Shown: in pieces, positions 42,436 through 51,604 of the stretch
Layout of the letters: each line of letters opens with the position of its first letter
Position numbering within the stretch: position 1 is the first letter of the stretch
Source: Tectiglobus sp965223355
GTDB taxonomy: Bacteria > Pseudomonadota > Alphaproteobacteria > Rhizobiales > Hyphomicrobiaceae
Length of the DNA: 64,000 nucleotides
Direction of reading: 5' to 3'
Assembly (NCBI GenBank): GCA_965223355.1
Contig: CBDCWE010000003.1
Span: 372,001-436,000, forward strand
Made by a program: the position numbers and the translations under genes
The notes under the pieces: model-generated
Database searches by the model: none
Told to the model about the DNA's origin: nothing
What the model saw: only the letters and a program-made list of their open reading frames with translations

Positions 42436-43377
42436 CGCGCGCGCTGGCCTGCGCACCACTTTGCAGACCATTTCGCCGAGCGCCTCGAAGTCCTTCGAAC
42501 GCGGCGAGCTGGCGCGCCAGGCCAAACCGACAGATCGGCTCGGTTCAGGCGCCTCGAACGGGATGACATCGACATCACCGCGTCGTCCTTCGACGGCGAG
42601 GCTGATTTCCGGCAGCAGCGTGAGGCCCATGCCGTTGGCCACCATCTGCACGAGTGTCGACAGGCTCGAAGCGCCAAACGTGTCGAGATTATCGATCTGG
42701 CGCAACCGGCAGAACGTCAGCGCTTGATCGCGCAGGCAGTGACCTTCTTCCAACAGCAACAATCGTCCGCCTTCGATCAGCTCCGGGCTGGCGCGTACTT
42801 CCGGTTGCCGCCGCGACTTTCGACTGTTCGCCTTTGCCTTGCGCCGCCGATGCCACCAGCCGGCCGGCGCGACCAACAGGAACCGATCTTCGAACAACGC
42901 CGCGGTGATGAGTTCGGGATGCGTGATCGGCAGCGCCAACAGCAGCACATCGAGCTGGCCGTCAACCAGCTCTTCGACCAGCGTATCCGTCACCGTTTCG
43001 CGAATGCGCAGATCAAGGTTGCGATATTGTTGGCGCAGGAGCGGCAACAGCGGCGGCAAAACATAGGGCGCCAACGATGGAATGACGCCCAGACGAAGGC
43101 CGCCCGCCAGCACGTGTTCATGGTGATGGGCGTAGTCTTCAAGATCGCGCACAGCAGTCAGAATGCTTTGACTGCGCTTGAGAATTTCGAGACCGCAGTC
43201 CGACAGGTGCACACCACGTTGGCGCCGCTCGAATAGGCGCAAACCAAGTTCGTGTTCCAGGTCGCGGATCTGCATCGACAGCGCCGGCTGCGTGACGTTG
43301 CAAAATTCAGCCGCTTTGCCAAAATGCCCAGACCGGGCGACGGCCGCGAAATATCGCAGTTGCTTGAGAGAAATCAA
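42409..43377 (-). CDS. oxyR: OxyR, hydrogen-peroxide-responsive LysR-type activator
   Basis: I favour the TTG at 43377 (ISLKQLRYFAAVARSGHFGK, the family's usual N-terminus); a TTG at 43404 is the alternative. The 322 residues hold the HTH domain and an OxyR effector domain with the redox cysteines in GHCLRDQALTFC, nine residues apart (C214 and C223 by my count), as in E. coli C199/C208. A basic insert of about 20 residues (near 174-196) is unusual for OxyR. It diverges from katG, the classic target. A repeat B fragment forms its C-terminus. Peroxide oxidises the cysteine pair and turns on katG. Confidence 0.92.
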   Translation of the reverse strand: MISLKQLRYFAAVARSGHFGKAAEFCNVTQPALSMQIRDLEHELGLRLFERRQRGVHLSDCGLEILKRSQSILTAVRDLEDYAHHHEHVLAGGLRLGVIPSLAPYVLPPLLPLLRQQYRNLDLRIRETVTDTLVEELVDGQLDVLLLALPITHPELITAALFEDRFLLVAPAGWWHRRRKAKANSRKSRRQPEVRASPELIEGGRLLLLEEGHCLRDQALTFCRLRQIDNLDTFGASSLSTLVQMVANGMGLTLLPEISLAVEGRRGDVDVIPFEAPEPSRSVGLAWRASSPRSKDFEALGEMVCKVVRRPARAGPSPDQGV

Positions 43378-43460
43378 TGCCCAGACCCCCAGACCCCATG
43401 TCAAACATCAGAAATTCTTATTGGGTAGTAAACCTAATACGATTGGCACTGATGGTAAAA

Positions 43461-43474
43461 CATGACTAGTCATG
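43461..43474. promoter_or_regulatory. Palindrome in the oxyR-katG intergenic region
   Basis: CATGACTAGTCATG is a perfect 14-bp palindrome 45 bases before the katG ATG. It could be part of the OxyR control region, though it does not match the extended E. coli OxyR consensus. Confidence 0.35.
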
Positions 43475-43518
43475 GCGCTACCGGTTGGAACCTCTAATTG
43501 CACAGGATTGGAAAGACT

Positions 43519-45693
43519 ATGGACGGCGATAGCAAGTGTCCGGTAACGGGCCGGATTCACATCACCAACAAGGACTGGTGGCCCAACCAGTTGAACTTGA
43601 GCATTTTGCATCAGAACTCGTCCAAGTCTGATCCGATGGGCGAGGCTTTCGATTATGCCGAGGAATTCAAGAAGCTCGATCTCGATGCCCTGCGCAAAGA
43701 TATATTTGAGCTGATGACAACCTCGCAGGATTGGTGGCCGGCCGACTACGGCCACTATGGTCCGCTGTTCATTCGCATGACCTGGCACGCCGCCGGCACC
43801 TACCGCATTTCGGACGGCCGCGGCGGCGGCGGCACCGGTCAGCAGCGCTTTGCGCCGCTCAACAGCTGGCCGGACAACGGCAATCTCGACAAGGCCCGCA
43901 TGCTGCTGTGGCCGATCAAGCAGAAGTACGGCAGGCAGATATCCTGGGCCGACCTGTTGATCTTTGCCGGCAATTGCGCGCTGGAATCGATGGGCTTCAA
44001 GACCTTCGGTTTCGCCGGCGGCCGCGCTGATGTCTGGGAGCCGGAAGAGGAGGTCTACTGGGGCTCGGAGCGCACCTGGCTCGGCGATGAACGCTACACC
44101 GGCGATCGCAATCTCGAAGATCCGCTCGGCGCCGTGCAGATGGGCCTGATTTACGTCAACCCGGAAGGCCCGAACGGCACGCCCGATCCGGTCGCCTCCG
44201 GCCGCGACATCCGCGAGACGTTTGCGCGCATGGCGATGAACGATGAAGAAACCGTTGCACTGACGGCGGGCGGCCATACCTTCGGCAAGGCCCACGGCGC
44301 CGGTGATCCCGGCAATGTCGGGCCGGAGCCGGAAGCTGCCCCGATCGAAGCGCAAAGCCTGGGCTGGCTGAGCAGCCATGCCAGCGGCAAGGGTGTCGAC
44401 GCCATCACCTCCGGCCTCGAAGGCCCGTGGACCCCGACGCCAACGACCTGGGACAACAGCTATTTCGACATGCTGTTCGGTTATGAGTGGGAGCTGACCA
44501 AGAGCCCGGCTGGCGCGAATCAGTGGGGCCCGAAAGATCTCGCCGACAAGGACCATGCACCGCAGGTCGACGGCTCGGACAATAAGGTTCCGCTGATGAT
44601 GACCACCGCCGACATGGCGATGCGTATGGATCCGGCGTACGAGCCGATATCACGGCGCTTCCATCAAAATCCGGACCAGTTCGCCGACGCCTTCGCCCGC
44701 GCCTGGTTCAAACTCACGCATCGCGATATGGGACCGCGCGCACGCTATCTCGGCAACGAGGTGCCGGCAGAAGAACTGATCTGGCAGGATGCGGTTCCGG
44801 CCGTCGATCACGACCTGATCGACGACCGCGACCAAGCCGATCTGAAAGCCAAGATCCTGGCCTCGGGCTTGACGGTCAGCGAGCTGGCCTCGACGGCCTG
44901 GGCATCGGCCGCCACGTTCCGCGGTTCGGATATGCGCGGCGGCGCCAACGGTGCTCGCATCCGCCTTGCACCGCAGAAGGACTGGGACGTCAACCAGCCG
45001 GCCCAGCTCGCCGCAGTGCTTGGCAAACTTGAGGCGATCCAGGCTGCGTTCAATGGTGCCCAGTCCGGCAACAAGAAGGTCTCGCTGGCCGACCTGATCA
45101 TCCTCGGCGGCTGCGCCGCTGTCGAGCAGGCTGCAAAGAATGCCGGTCACGACGTCACCGTGCCGTTCTCCCCGGGCCGCACAGATGCCACCGACGCACA
45201 GACCGACGCCGATTCCTTTGCCGTCCTCGAACCCAAAGCCGACGGCTTCCGCAACTATCTGAACGGGCGCGATGTGCGTTCAGCAGAAGAGTTGTTGGTC
45301 GACAAGGCGCAACTGATGGGGCTGACGGCGCCCGAGATGACGGTGCTCGTTGGTGGCATGCGCGTACTTGGCACCAACGTCGGCGGCGCGCAGCACGGCG
45401 TCTTCACCAAGCGTGTCGGAACGTTGACGAATGACTTCTTCGTCAACCTGCTCGACATGGCCACGACCTGGAAGGCAACGTCGGAGGCCAGTGACGAATT
45501 CGAAGGCCGTGATCGCGCCAGCGGCGAGGTCAAGTGGACCGGCACCCGCGTCGATCTGATCTTCGGCTCGAACTCGCAATTGCGCGCGCTGGCCGAGGTT
45601 TATGGTTGCGGCGATAGCCAGCAGAAGTTCGTTGCCGACTTCGTTGCAGCTTGGGCCAAAGTTATGAACCTCGACCGCTTCGACCTGGCATAG
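43519..45693 (+). CDS. katG: Catalase-peroxidase KatG
   Basis: The ATG at 43519 (GGAAAG upstream) gives 724 residues, typical for KatG. The distal triad is R86, W89 and H90 in RMTWHAAGTYR; the proximal haem ligand is H253 in AGGHTFGKAHG. Y212 (LIYVNPEGPNG) and M238 (FARMAMND) complete the Trp-Tyr-Met adduct needed for catalase activity. The C-terminal duplicated domain is full length (TAWASAATFRGSDMRGGANG). It removes hydrogen peroxide in the cytoplasm. Divergent oxyR and a palindrome in the shared promoter region imply peroxide induction. Confidence 0.97.
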   Translation: MDGDSKCPVTGRIHITNKDWWPNQLNLSILHQNSSKSDPMGEAFDYAEEFKKLDLDALRKDIFELMTTSQDWWPADYGHYGPLFIRMTWHAAGTYRISDGRGGGGTGQQRFAPLNSWPDNGNLDKARMLLWPIKQKYGRQISWADLLIFAGNCALESMGFKTFGFAGGRADVWEPEEEVYWGSERTWLGDERYTGDRNLEDPLGAVQMGLIYVNPEGPNGTPDPVASGRDIRETFARMAMNDEETVALTAGGHTFGKAHGAGDPGNVGPEPEAAPIEAQSLGWLSSHASGKGVDAITSGLEGPWTPTPTTWDNSYFDMLFGYEWELTKSPAGANQWGPKDLADKDHAPQVDGSDNKVPLMMTTADMAMRMDPAYEPISRRFHQNPDQFADAFARAWFKLTHRDMGPRARYLGNEVPAEELIWQDAVPAVDHDLIDDRDQADLKAKILASGLTVSELASTAWASAATFRGSDMRGGANGARIRLAPQKDWDVNQPAQLAAVLGKLEAIQAAFNGAQSGNKKVSLADLIILGGCAAVEQAAKNAGHDVTVPFSPGRTDATDAQTDADSFAVLEPKADGFRNYLNGRDVRSAEELLVDKAQLMGLTAPEMTVLVGGMRVLGTNVGGAQHGVFTKRVGTLTNDFFVNLLDMATTWKATSEASDEFEGRDRASGEVKWTGTRVDLIFGSNSQLRALAEVYGCGDSQQKFVADFVAAWAKVMNLDRFDLA

Positions 45694-45889
45694 TCCGACG
45701 GCGCGGCCGCCGGCTCGGACACGGATGACGGCGTTGCGGGCAACCGCGGCGCCGTTGTTGTTTTGCAGCAGCGAGCCGGCATTGTCGCGTTTCAGAGTCG
45801 CGTTTCAGACCGAGCCCGGACCATCGCGCTCCCGGCCCGGCGGACCCGCCGCAGGTGGGACCTGGTCTGCGACGTCGAGACGGCCGACA

Positions 45890-47068
45890 TCAAGACAACT
45901 GGGCCATACCGCGCACCGGCGGCGACAAATACTCGGCACCGTCGGCGCCGATAACGATGTTTTCCTCGTGCACGATCAGGCGTCCGGCGCGGGTTTCGAT
46001 GCTGGGCTCCAACGTCAGGACCATGCCGTCTTCAAGCACCGTATCGTCAGTTGCGATCAGCGACGGCCATTCGGTCAGTTGCATGCCGAGGCCGTGTCCG
46101 AGGCGGCCGCCATCGTTGCCGCCGCGGCCGCCGGTCAGTACGCGGTCCATTGCCGCGAAGAGATCGGCGGCGGTGGCGCCGGGCTTGGCTATGTCCAAGG
46201 CAGCATCGTTGGCGGCGAGCAGGCGATCAAACGCTGCCGCCGCCGTCGCCGCGTCGGCGGCAACCACATAATTGCGATCAAAATCACAAAAATAACCGTC
46301 CCAAACCAGACCGGTGTCCAGCATCAGGATATCTCCGCCGGCAAGCGGTGTCTCATCGGCCGGCGATATAACGTCTTCGTAGCCGTCCGGGCCGGCGCCG
46401 CCGGCGAGATAGGGCACCCAATCGGCGCCTTCTTCGAGGCACAACATCTGGAAGCCGCGAAAGACCTCGGACAACGCGGTTCCGTGCCGCGCAATTTCCG
46501 GGACTCTGGCAAAGGCGCGCCCGGCGATGGCGCAGGCCTGCCGGATCTTGGCGATCTCAGCCGGTGATTTGATCATGCGCAAGCGGCGCATGATGCCGGC
46601 ATCGCCGACCAGGCGGTCAGGACCGAGACAATCGGCAAGGCGATCGAAATCGGCAAGCGGCATGCGCAGGTGCGATTCATGCCCCATAGGGATCCCGATC
46701 CGGCCGTCGCGGCCGGCAATCTCGCGCAGCGTGTCGGCCAGCAAGGAAACGCCGTCATCGTGGAGGTCGGGCGATCGCCAGGTGCGAATGTCGCGGACCC
46801 AGGTTTTGCACATCAGGGCCCGACCGATCGCCGGGATAACAGCAATCGGTGAGCCGGCTGATGGCACGACGACAAACCAAGGGCGGGTCGGGCTCTCCCA
46901 GAACCGGGTTAGAAAGCCGGTGAAATAGCGCACCTCCGGTTCGGTCGACAGCCACAGCGCTGCGAGGCCGGCCCGGCTCATCATCTGTTGTGCTCTGGCG
47001 AGCCGGCGCTCGAACTCCTCGACGGCAAAGCCGCGAGCCGGCGCTGATGCTTGGTGGGGTGTCGACAT
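45890..47068 (-). CDS. M24-family metallopeptidase (Xaa-Pro aminopeptidase/creatinase-like)
   Basis: The 392-residue protein has an N-terminal creatinase-like domain (about 14-165) and a pita-bread catalytic domain. The metal ligands are all present: D251 (MLDTG), D262 (CDFDRN), H325 (GHGLGM), E354 (LTLEPSI) and E368 or E369 (VHEEN). A dinuclear metal hydrolase acting on Xaa-Pro peptides is the default call. Creatinase, ectoine hydrolase and the DMSP lyase DddP share the fold, so a small-molecule substrate is possible. No operon partner exists on its strand. Confidence 0.85.
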   Translation of the reverse strand: MSTPHQASAPARGFAVEEFERRLARAQQMMSRAGLAALWLSTEPEVRYFTGFLTRFWESPTRPWFVVVPSAGSPIAVIPAIGRALMCKTWVRDIRTWRSPDLHDDGVSLLADTLREIAGRDGRIGIPMGHESHLRMPLADFDRLADCLGPDRLVGDAGIMRRLRMIKSPAEIAKIRQACAIAGRAFARVPEIARHGTALSEVFRGFQMLCLEEGADWVPYLAGGAGPDGYEDVISPADETPLAGGDILMLDTGLVWDGYFCDFDRNYVVAADAATAAAAFDRLLAANDAALDIAKPGATAADLFAAMDRVLTGGRGGNDGGRLGHGLGMQLTEWPSLIATDDTVLEDGMVLTLEPSIETRAGRLIVHEENIVIGADGAEYLSPPVRGMAQLS

Positions 47069-47078
47069 GGCTCAGGCC

Positions 47079-47344
47079 TAGTGGTCTCAATCACTTAAAA
47101 TGGTGCATTCAGACGCTCAGATTTGGTCTGTGCCAAGGCGCGGTGGGCGTGGTGATGCTGGCGCATCATAAGGCCGCCGCAACGCCGGCATCGGGCCAAA
47201 TCTGAGCGCCTTCGGTGCGCTGCCCTGGCCCGTGAGGGCGTCAGCCGCGCTCACCATAGCACACGCTATGCTTTCGCACGCCTTCCTGCTCACGAACCAG
47301 GGCAGCGCATCTCAATACGCCATTTTAAGTGATTGAGACCACTA
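47079..47344. mobile_element. MITE-like non-autonomous element with perfect 25-bp terminal inverted repeats
   Basis: TAGTGGTCTCAATCACTTAA (continuing to 47103) is repeated in perfect inverse at 47320-47344; the inner arms read AAATGG/CCATTT. Taking the ends as GTGGTC...GACCAC leaves a TA on each side, the target duplication of IS630/Tc1-mariner-type transposons. Internal inverted pairs (GCTCAGATTTGG/CCAAATCTGAGC) occur, and no transposase is encoded. The element separates the M24 peptidase gene from the GFA gene. Confidence 0.85.
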
Positions 47345-47361
47345 GTGCTCTGTATTACCGT

Positions 47362-47781
47362 CTATCTGCGTTCCGGCATACCGTCGTCTTTCGGCAGGTC
47401 CGGGTCCATGATGTCCCAGGGCTGGGCGCTGCGAACGAAGATATCACGGCTCGGATTGTACCAGCTCGGATCATCCAAGCTGCCGGCATATATCACGATG
47501 ACCGCCGGGTTGGCGTCGTTCTCAAGCAGAAGCGGTGAACCACACTGCTGGCAAAATCCGCGTCTCATGGTATGACCTCGGTCGGCCTGGCGCGCGAACC
47601 ACGTCGGCACGCCCTGGTCCAGCTGGAAATCGGTTGCCTGGATCAGGACTGCGGGGAAGTAGGCCGCGCCGGTGGCTTGCTGGCAATCGCGGCAGTGGCA
47701 ATTGCCCATGTAGAGTGGCTCGCTGCTGGCGCTATAGCGGATGGCACCACAGGCGCAGCCGCCGGAATAGGACGTCGGCAT
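47362..47781 (-). CDS. GFA/CENP-V-like zinc-binding protein, copy 2
   Basis: The start at 47781 has a perfect AAGGAG site and gives 139 residues. The zinc cysteines are in CACGAIRYS, NCHCRDCQQATGAAY and FCQQCGSPLLL. It shares the layout of the GFA protein at 31062 (GGCxCGA..., CHCxDCR/Q, FCxxCG) and a similar C-terminal DDPSWYNPSRDIF region, but it is not a recent duplicate. The enzymatic role is unknown; thiol-adduct chemistry is presumed. The MITE-like element lies just past its 3' end. Confidence 0.87.
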   Translation of the reverse strand: MPTSYSGGCACGAIRYSASSEPLYMGNCHCRDCQQATGAAYFPAVLIQATDFQLDQGVPTWFARQADRGHTMRRGFCQQCGSPLLLENDANPAVIVIYAGSLDDPSWYNPSRDIFVRSAQPWDIMDPDLPKDDGMPERR

Positions 47782-48128
47782 GTTATTCTCCTTTGCTGGC
47801 TCCCTTGCTGGATTACGTTCGGCTAGTCGGTTTTGTCGCCTGTCGTTGCTTCGTTCATGTCCAACTAAAATCGAAGCAATTCCATTTCGCAAGCGGCGCG
47901 CTGAGACAGCAGGAGGGTGATGTCGCGCTGGAAGCGCGCTTTTGACCGGTGCGCTGGAAGCGCCTTCGATATCAGGCGTCGGCGGGTTGCGGGTCAATCG
48001 GCCATCACCGTCCGCCTGATCGCACTGGCGGCCCAGACAACAGGATGCTTGCACTGCGCCATGCGACATCCGAAAATGCCATGAGAGAACAAAACGCACC
48101 GACCGAGGCCCTGAGCGGAACAATCACC

Positions 48129-49091
48129 ATGCCGATCCCACTTGCCACCCTGCAAACAACCGCAGAGGAACTGATGGCGAAGGCCGCCATTGAAATTCCG
48201 GACGACTATCTGAGCGGTCTCGAGCAGCTCGCTGATACCGAAAGCGGCGAACTGTCAGCGTTCGTGATCAAGGCGATGCTGGACAACTACAAGGCCGCCA
48301 AGGAAGACCGTCGTGCGATGTGTGGGGATACCGGCGTGCCGAGATGGTACATCAAGATCGGCAATCAGGCGCAAATCGAAGGCGGTCCGGTCGCGCTTGA
48401 GACCGCACTGCGTACGGCGACCGCCAACGCCACCCACAGCATCCCGCTGCGACCCAATCGCGTTCACCCGCTGTGGCGTACGGACCACGACAACAACGTC
48501 GGGGTCAATGCGCCGGAGATCGAATATAGCTTCCACCCGGACGCCGACTGGGTCGATCTGACCACCGTTCACAAGGGCGGTCTGTTCGGCAGCGACTACC
48601 GGATGCTGTTTCCTGGCGACGGCATCGACGGCATCAAGCGGTTCTATCTCGACACGCTGGTTGCCTTTGGCAAGCGTGGCCTTGCCTGCCAGCCAGCGAT
48701 CGTCGGCGTTGGTCTCGGTGGCTCCAAGGATACCTCAATGGTGCTCGGCAAGCAGGCTGCATGCCTGCGCACGGTGGGCTCGAAAAACCCTGACCCCAAG
48801 GTTGCCGCCCTCGAAGACGAACTCAAGCAGCTCGGCAATGCCACCGGCATGGGTGCGATGGGCTTTATGGGGTCATCGATGGTGGTCGATTGTCATATCG
48901 AGGTTGGCTACTGCCACACCGGCGGCATGCCGATGAGCGTACACATGTTCTGTTTGTCGTCACGGCGGGCGGTGGCGCGCGTCCATGGCGACGGCCGGGT
49001 CGAATATCGCACGGACCCGATGTGGTTCACCGACTATTCCCGACGCTCGACCCCCGATTGGGCTGCACCGCAACGGGTAGCCGCGGAGTAG
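48129..49091 (+). CDS. Iron-sulfur hydratase alpha subunit (class I fumarase/tartrate dehydratase type)
   Basis: From the ATG at 48129 (GAGCGGA upstream) the protein has 320 residues. Three cysteines match the 4Fe-4S ligands of the two-subunit class I hydratases: C65 (AMCGDTGVPRW), C187 (ACQPAIVGVGLGG) and C275 (HMFCLSSRRA). The segment CHTGGMPMSVHMFCLSSRR resembles tartrate dehydratase alpha more than fumarase, so a hydroxy-dicarboxylate or related hydroxy acid may be the substrate. The beta subunit is not adjacent but follows after a P450 gene. Class II fumC is also present, so this pair is probably catabolic rather than the TCA fumarase. Confidence 0.88.
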   Translation: MPIPLATLQTTAEELMAKAAIEIPDDYLSGLEQLADTESGELSAFVIKAMLDNYKAAKEDRRAMCGDTGVPRWYIKIGNQAQIEGGPVALETALRTATANATHSIPLRPNRVHPLWRTDHDNNVGVNAPEIEYSFHPDADWVDLTTVHKGGLFGSDYRMLFPGDGIDGIKRFYLDTLVAFGKRGLACQPAIVGVGLGGSKDTSMVLGKQAACLRTVGSKNPDPKVAALEDELKQLGNATGMGAMGFMGSSMVVDCHIEVGYCHTGGMPMSVHMFCLSSRRAVARVHGDGRVEYRTDPMWFTDYSRRSTPDWAAPQRVAAE

Positions 49092-49101
49092 GAGGCGAAC
49101 G

Positions 49102-50337
49102 ATGGCAGGACCTGATCCCATCAACACCGACTTTCTCGATCCACGCGCGCCATCATTTGTTGTCAGGCCCTATCCGGCATTGGCACATTTCAGGTCCACC
49201 AACCCGGTGCATTGGAGCCCGGTACTCAAGGCCTGGGTGGTAACACGCTACGACGATGTCAGAGCCGTGCTGTTGGATGGCGGCCTGTCCTCGGATACCG
49301 TAACACCCTTCTATCGCGCTCAACCGAGCGAAACACAGGCCGAGATCGCCTCACTTGTGCGCTATCTCGGCAACTGGCTGGTGTTCAAGGACCCGCCCGA
49401 CCACACGCGCCTGAAACGGCTCGCCTCGCGGGTGTTCACGGCCAATGCTCTGCACAACGTTCGCCCGAATATCGAGGCGATCGTTGCGCATTTGCTGGCG
49501 CGGCTGGAGGGCCAGCGTGAAGCCGACATCGTTGGCGACTTTTCCAATCCGCTCCCGGCCTACGTGATCATGGATATGCTCGGGATTCGACGTGATCGCC
49601 TGGCGCAGGTCAAACACTGGTCCGACGAGATCAAACTGTTCATCGGCGCCGCCCAGAACACGCCCGACAAATATGCGCGTGCCCGCGCCGGCGCCGAGGC
49701 GATGGCGGCGATGTTCGAAGACCTGATCGCAGCGCAACGCCGTCAACCCGTCGACAACATTCTCGGCATGCTGGTTCGCGCCCATGATGACGTCGACGGC
49801 CGGCTCTCCGACGATGAACTCATTGCAACCTCCATCCTGTTCTTGTTCGCCGGCCACGAAACAACGACCAATCTGATGTCGATGGCGACATTGCATCTGA
49901 TGCACAATCGTGACCAGCGCGAGATCTTTGTCGGCCTCGACAAGCCGGCCGCCATCGCGGTTGGCGTTGAGGAGTTTTTGCGTTTCGACGGGCCGACGCC
50001 GTCGATGGTTCGCATCGCCACACGCGACCATGACATTGCTGGCGTCACGGTGCGCGAGGGCGAACGCGTCTACGCCATGATCGCCGCCGCCAACCATGAT
50101 CCGGCGATCTTCACCGAACCGGACCAACTCGATATTGCGCGCACCCCCAACCCGCACGTCACGTTTGGATATGGCGCCCATTTCTGCCTCGGTGCGCCGC
50201 TCGCCAGAATGGAAGCAAATATCGCACTGCCGGCATTGCACAAGGCCTATCCAAACATGCAGCCTAACGGCGAGCCGACCTGGGCCGACGGTCTGACGCT
50301 GCGCGGGCCGACATCGCTGCCCGTTAGTCTCGCCTGA
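49102..50337 (+). CDS. Cytochrome P450
   Basis: The 411-residue soluble bacterial P450 has the oxygen-activation helix FAGHETT (249-255), the ExxR pair E291/R294 (EEFLRF) and the haem-thiolate motif FGYGAHFCLGAPLAR with C362. It inserts one oxygen atom into an organic substrate using electrons from a ferredoxin system; no ferredoxin gene is adjacent, although a ferredoxin-reductase-like gene lies at 5596. Its start is 10 bases after the alpha subunit stop, and the beta subunit starts 31 bases after its own stop. It is therefore part of one operon with the hydratase and probably of the same pathway as the ABC importer downstream. Confidence 0.93.
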   Translation: MAGPDPINTDFLDPRAPSFVVRPYPALAHFRSTNPVHWSPVLKAWVVTRYDDVRAVLLDGGLSSDTVTPFYRAQPSETQAEIASLVRYLGNWLVFKDPPDHTRLKRLASRVFTANALHNVRPNIEAIVAHLLARLEGQREADIVGDFSNPLPAYVIMDMLGIRRDRLAQVKHWSDEIKLFIGAAQNTPDKYARARAGAEAMAAMFEDLIAAQRRQPVDNILGMLVRAHDDVDGRLSDDELIATSILFLFAGHETTTNLMSMATLHLMHNRDQREIFVGLDKPAAIAVGVEEFLRFDGPTPSMVRIATRDHDIAGVTVREGERVYAMIAAANHDPAIFTEPDQLDIARTPNPHVTFGYGAHFCLGAPLARMEANIALPALHKAYPNMQPNGEPTWADGLTLRGPTSLPVSLA

Positions 50338-50368
50338 CGACAAGCCACGATTTTTTTGGGAGCCACCC

Positions 50369-51043
50369 ATGGCGTCTGCTTCACTGAAAACTGTCAGCCT
50401 CACCCTGCCGGCGCCAACCGAGGAATTGCGCAAGCTTGAGATCGCAACGGTCGTCTATCTGACGGGGCGCGTGTTCACGGCGCGCGAGGGCGTCTACAAG
50501 CGGGCGGTGGAAGACGGTGTAGCGCTGCCGGTTCCGCCGGCCGAACTGGGAACGGCGAATTTTCACTGCTCACCGGCTGCAACGATTGAAAGTGACGGGA
50601 CGCTCAACGTCGGTGCCGTGACGGCCACGGCATCGTTTCGGTTCGCAAAGTGGCTCGATGGCTGGTTCAAGATCTCCGGCTGCAACGTCATCATCGGCAA
50701 GGGCGGCATGTCGAGTGAGATCTACAAGACGGTGTTCGTGCCCAACAACGCCATCTACCTGACCACCGTCGGCTACGGCACCGGCGCACTGCTTGGACGC
50801 GGCATCAGGCATGTCGCCGCCGCCCACTGGGTGGATGAGCTTGGGCTCGCCCAGGGCATGTGGGTGCTGGATGTCGAGAACTTCGGGCCGTTCCTGGTTG
50901 ATAGCGATCTCGACGGCAATTCGTTGTTCGAGCGTGAGAACGAAAAGATCGCCGCCAACATTGAACGACTTTACGAAGGCACAAAACCGGCAACGCTGCG
51001 CCGCTACGGCGAAACCGACAACAAGACCGACGAAGTCATTTGA
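50369..51043 (+). CDS. Iron-sulfur hydratase beta subunit (class I fumarase/tartrate dehydratase type)
   Basis: The 224-residue protein matches the swivelling C-terminal domain of class I fumarases. It has VVYLTGRVFTAREGVYKR (substrate loop), ATASFRFAKWLDGWF, the conserved IIGKGGMSSEIYK glycine motif and VPNNAIYLTTVGYGTGALLG. GGGAG precedes the ATG. It would pair with the alpha subunit encoded two genes earlier to complete the iron-sulfur active site. Some 70 residues around WVDELGLAQGMWVLDVENFG match the family's central region. Separation of the two subunit genes by a P450 is the odd feature. Confidence 0.88.
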   Translation: MASASLKTVSLTLPAPTEELRKLEIATVVYLTGRVFTAREGVYKRAVEDGVALPVPPAELGTANFHCSPAATIESDGTLNVGAVTATASFRFAKWLDGWFKISGCNVIIGKGGMSSEIYKTVFVPNNAIYLTTVGYGTGALLGRGIRHVAAAHWVDELGLAQGMWVLDVENFGPFLVDSDLDGNSLFERENEKIAANIERLYEGTKPATLRRYGETDNKTDEVI

Positions 51044-51604
51044 GCGGGCGACGTCATCTGAGCGGGATATGTGCCGGATCGGTGCTGCGCGCCGGCACCG
51101 GCGCACCTGCTGCGGATTGTCCGGGCGATCGTGAACGATGCTGGGCGGGCACCTGATCACGATGTTTCAGACCTCGACGGCGAGACCGGCCGCGGGGAGG
51201 CGGCGTGGTTCGAGCTCACGAACCTTGGATCTTTGATCAAGTCCCGGGGCCAGGGGATCATCCCCTGATCGCAGTGTTTGAGGGCCGGATAAGCCCCGCA
51301 TGGAGCACCGCACAGCGGTGACCAGGTTAGGGCTTTCAGTCCGACCGGCCCGACCACAGCAGTTGCCCATTGGAACCTGCACCTTGTTGAATTGGTTGGC
51401 CGGCATTGCACAGGCCCAATCGACGTGCCGTGCAAATGAGGCTTGCAGGCGCCGGGACCGGTGATAAGCTTCGTGCGCAGCAGAATGTTTGCTTGCGGCA
51501 TGGCGCTGATCGCAGCGATGCCGCGGGCTCATCATCCCGCGTTGCTTGTTTCAACAGCTCTGAGCAATTGACAATTGCCAGAGCACTCACAGGAGGACGC
51601 TTTC
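51044..51604. other. Gene-free stretch with a decayed repeat B (about 51227-51345)
   Basis: Within it, TTTGATCAAGTCCCGGGG, CCAGGGGATCATCCCCTG and GAGGGC/GCCCC-like arms are a degraded B copy with a weakened CACCGC/GCGGTG hairpin. An AGGAGG ribosome site at 51591-51596 serves the next gene. No coding sequence is seen. Confidence 0.6.

Noticed and set aside
45890..47068. M24 protein as DMSP lyase DddP
   Set aside because: It has only the general M24 metal ligands; I see no DddP-specific region, and it is shorter than DddP as I recall it. The DmdA-like gene alone is not enough support.
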